Positions 40,743 to 40,788 of a DNA stretch of 40,788 nt are shown piece by piece. The DNA lies in NCBI GenBank assembly GCA_041665065.1, contig JBAYJM010000009.1, positions 1 to 40,788 of the forward strand, given 5' to 3'. The notes beneath the pieces were generated by a model. It made no database searches. It had not been told where the DNA came from and saw only the letters and a list, made by a program, of their open reading frames with translations. The translations under genes were made by a program, and so were the position numbers. The stretch's first letter is position 1, and each line of letters starts with the position of its first letter. Source of the stretch: JBAYJM01 sp041665065. GTDB lineage: Bacteria; Patescibacteriota; Patescibacteriia; 2-01-FULL-39-33.

Positions 40743-40788
40743 ACACAATTTAATTATGCCATTAAAATTTTGGCTATTTTCTAAAACA

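Overview
The window looks like a chromosomal stretch of a member of the Candidate Phyla Radiation / Patescibacteria (Parcubacteria-like). This is an inference. It rests on an A+T-rich background, short versions of UvrB and UvrC, a DUF4012 protein, a DUF2207 protein with a poly-glycine tail, several one-helix surface proteins with Thr/Ser-rich linkers, and very compact gene packing. No rRNA, tRNA, CRISPR array or transposase was seen.

Layout. 1-422: start of a SEDS (RodA/FtsW) gene cut by the window edge. 503-1498: a lipoprotein and an exported coiled-coil protein. 1550-5709: uvrC and uvrA; uvrA carries an in-frame palindromic repeat. 5818-10600: the only plus-strand block of protein genes, with a membrane protein, three SAM methyltransferases, two CYTH proteins, a Nudix hydrolase and a P-loop kinase-like protein. 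10603-15783: uvrB, a DUF2207 protein, a tiny basic protein, dut and uvsE. 15860-18722: an exported polysaccharide deacetylase and glmS, the latter behind a long structured leader. 18949-22024: DUF218 protein, AlkD-like protein and an ABC exporter pair. 22096-24346: a G+C-richer stretch with a dockerin-like secreted protein, a type IV pilin-like protein and a divergent structured RNA. 24404-28527: ppdK, a small element bounded by inverted repeats, and a PfkB sugar kinase. 28553-29253: a compact three-gene cassette encoding two zinc-ribbon-like proteins. 29342-39298: a large membrane protein, tgt, and three surface proteins (beta-helix/PA14, repeat protein, DUF4012). 39615-40742: a GT4 glycosyltransferase.

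How the parts fit. DNA and nucleotide repair is concentrated in the first half: UvrABC, UV endonuclease, dUTPase and, further on, AlkD. Envelope building recurs: RodA/FtsW, deacetylase, GlmS, ABC exporter, glycosyltransferase and surface proteins. PPDK and PfkB are the visible carbon metabolism.

The most unusual aspect is a two-layer composition. Ordinary genes are A+T-rich and often have weak ribosome binding sites and short leaders. Several spacers hold short G+C-richer units, most with near-consensus promoters, strong Shine-Dalgarno sequences and their own terminators (22096-24346, 27111-27435, 28553-29253; less clearly 2711-3042 and 39360-39600). They look like small insertions between housekeeping genes. 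The best candidates for something undescribed are the roughly 340-nt RNA at 24009-24346, the glmS leader, and the element with 20-bp inverted repeats at 27111-27435.
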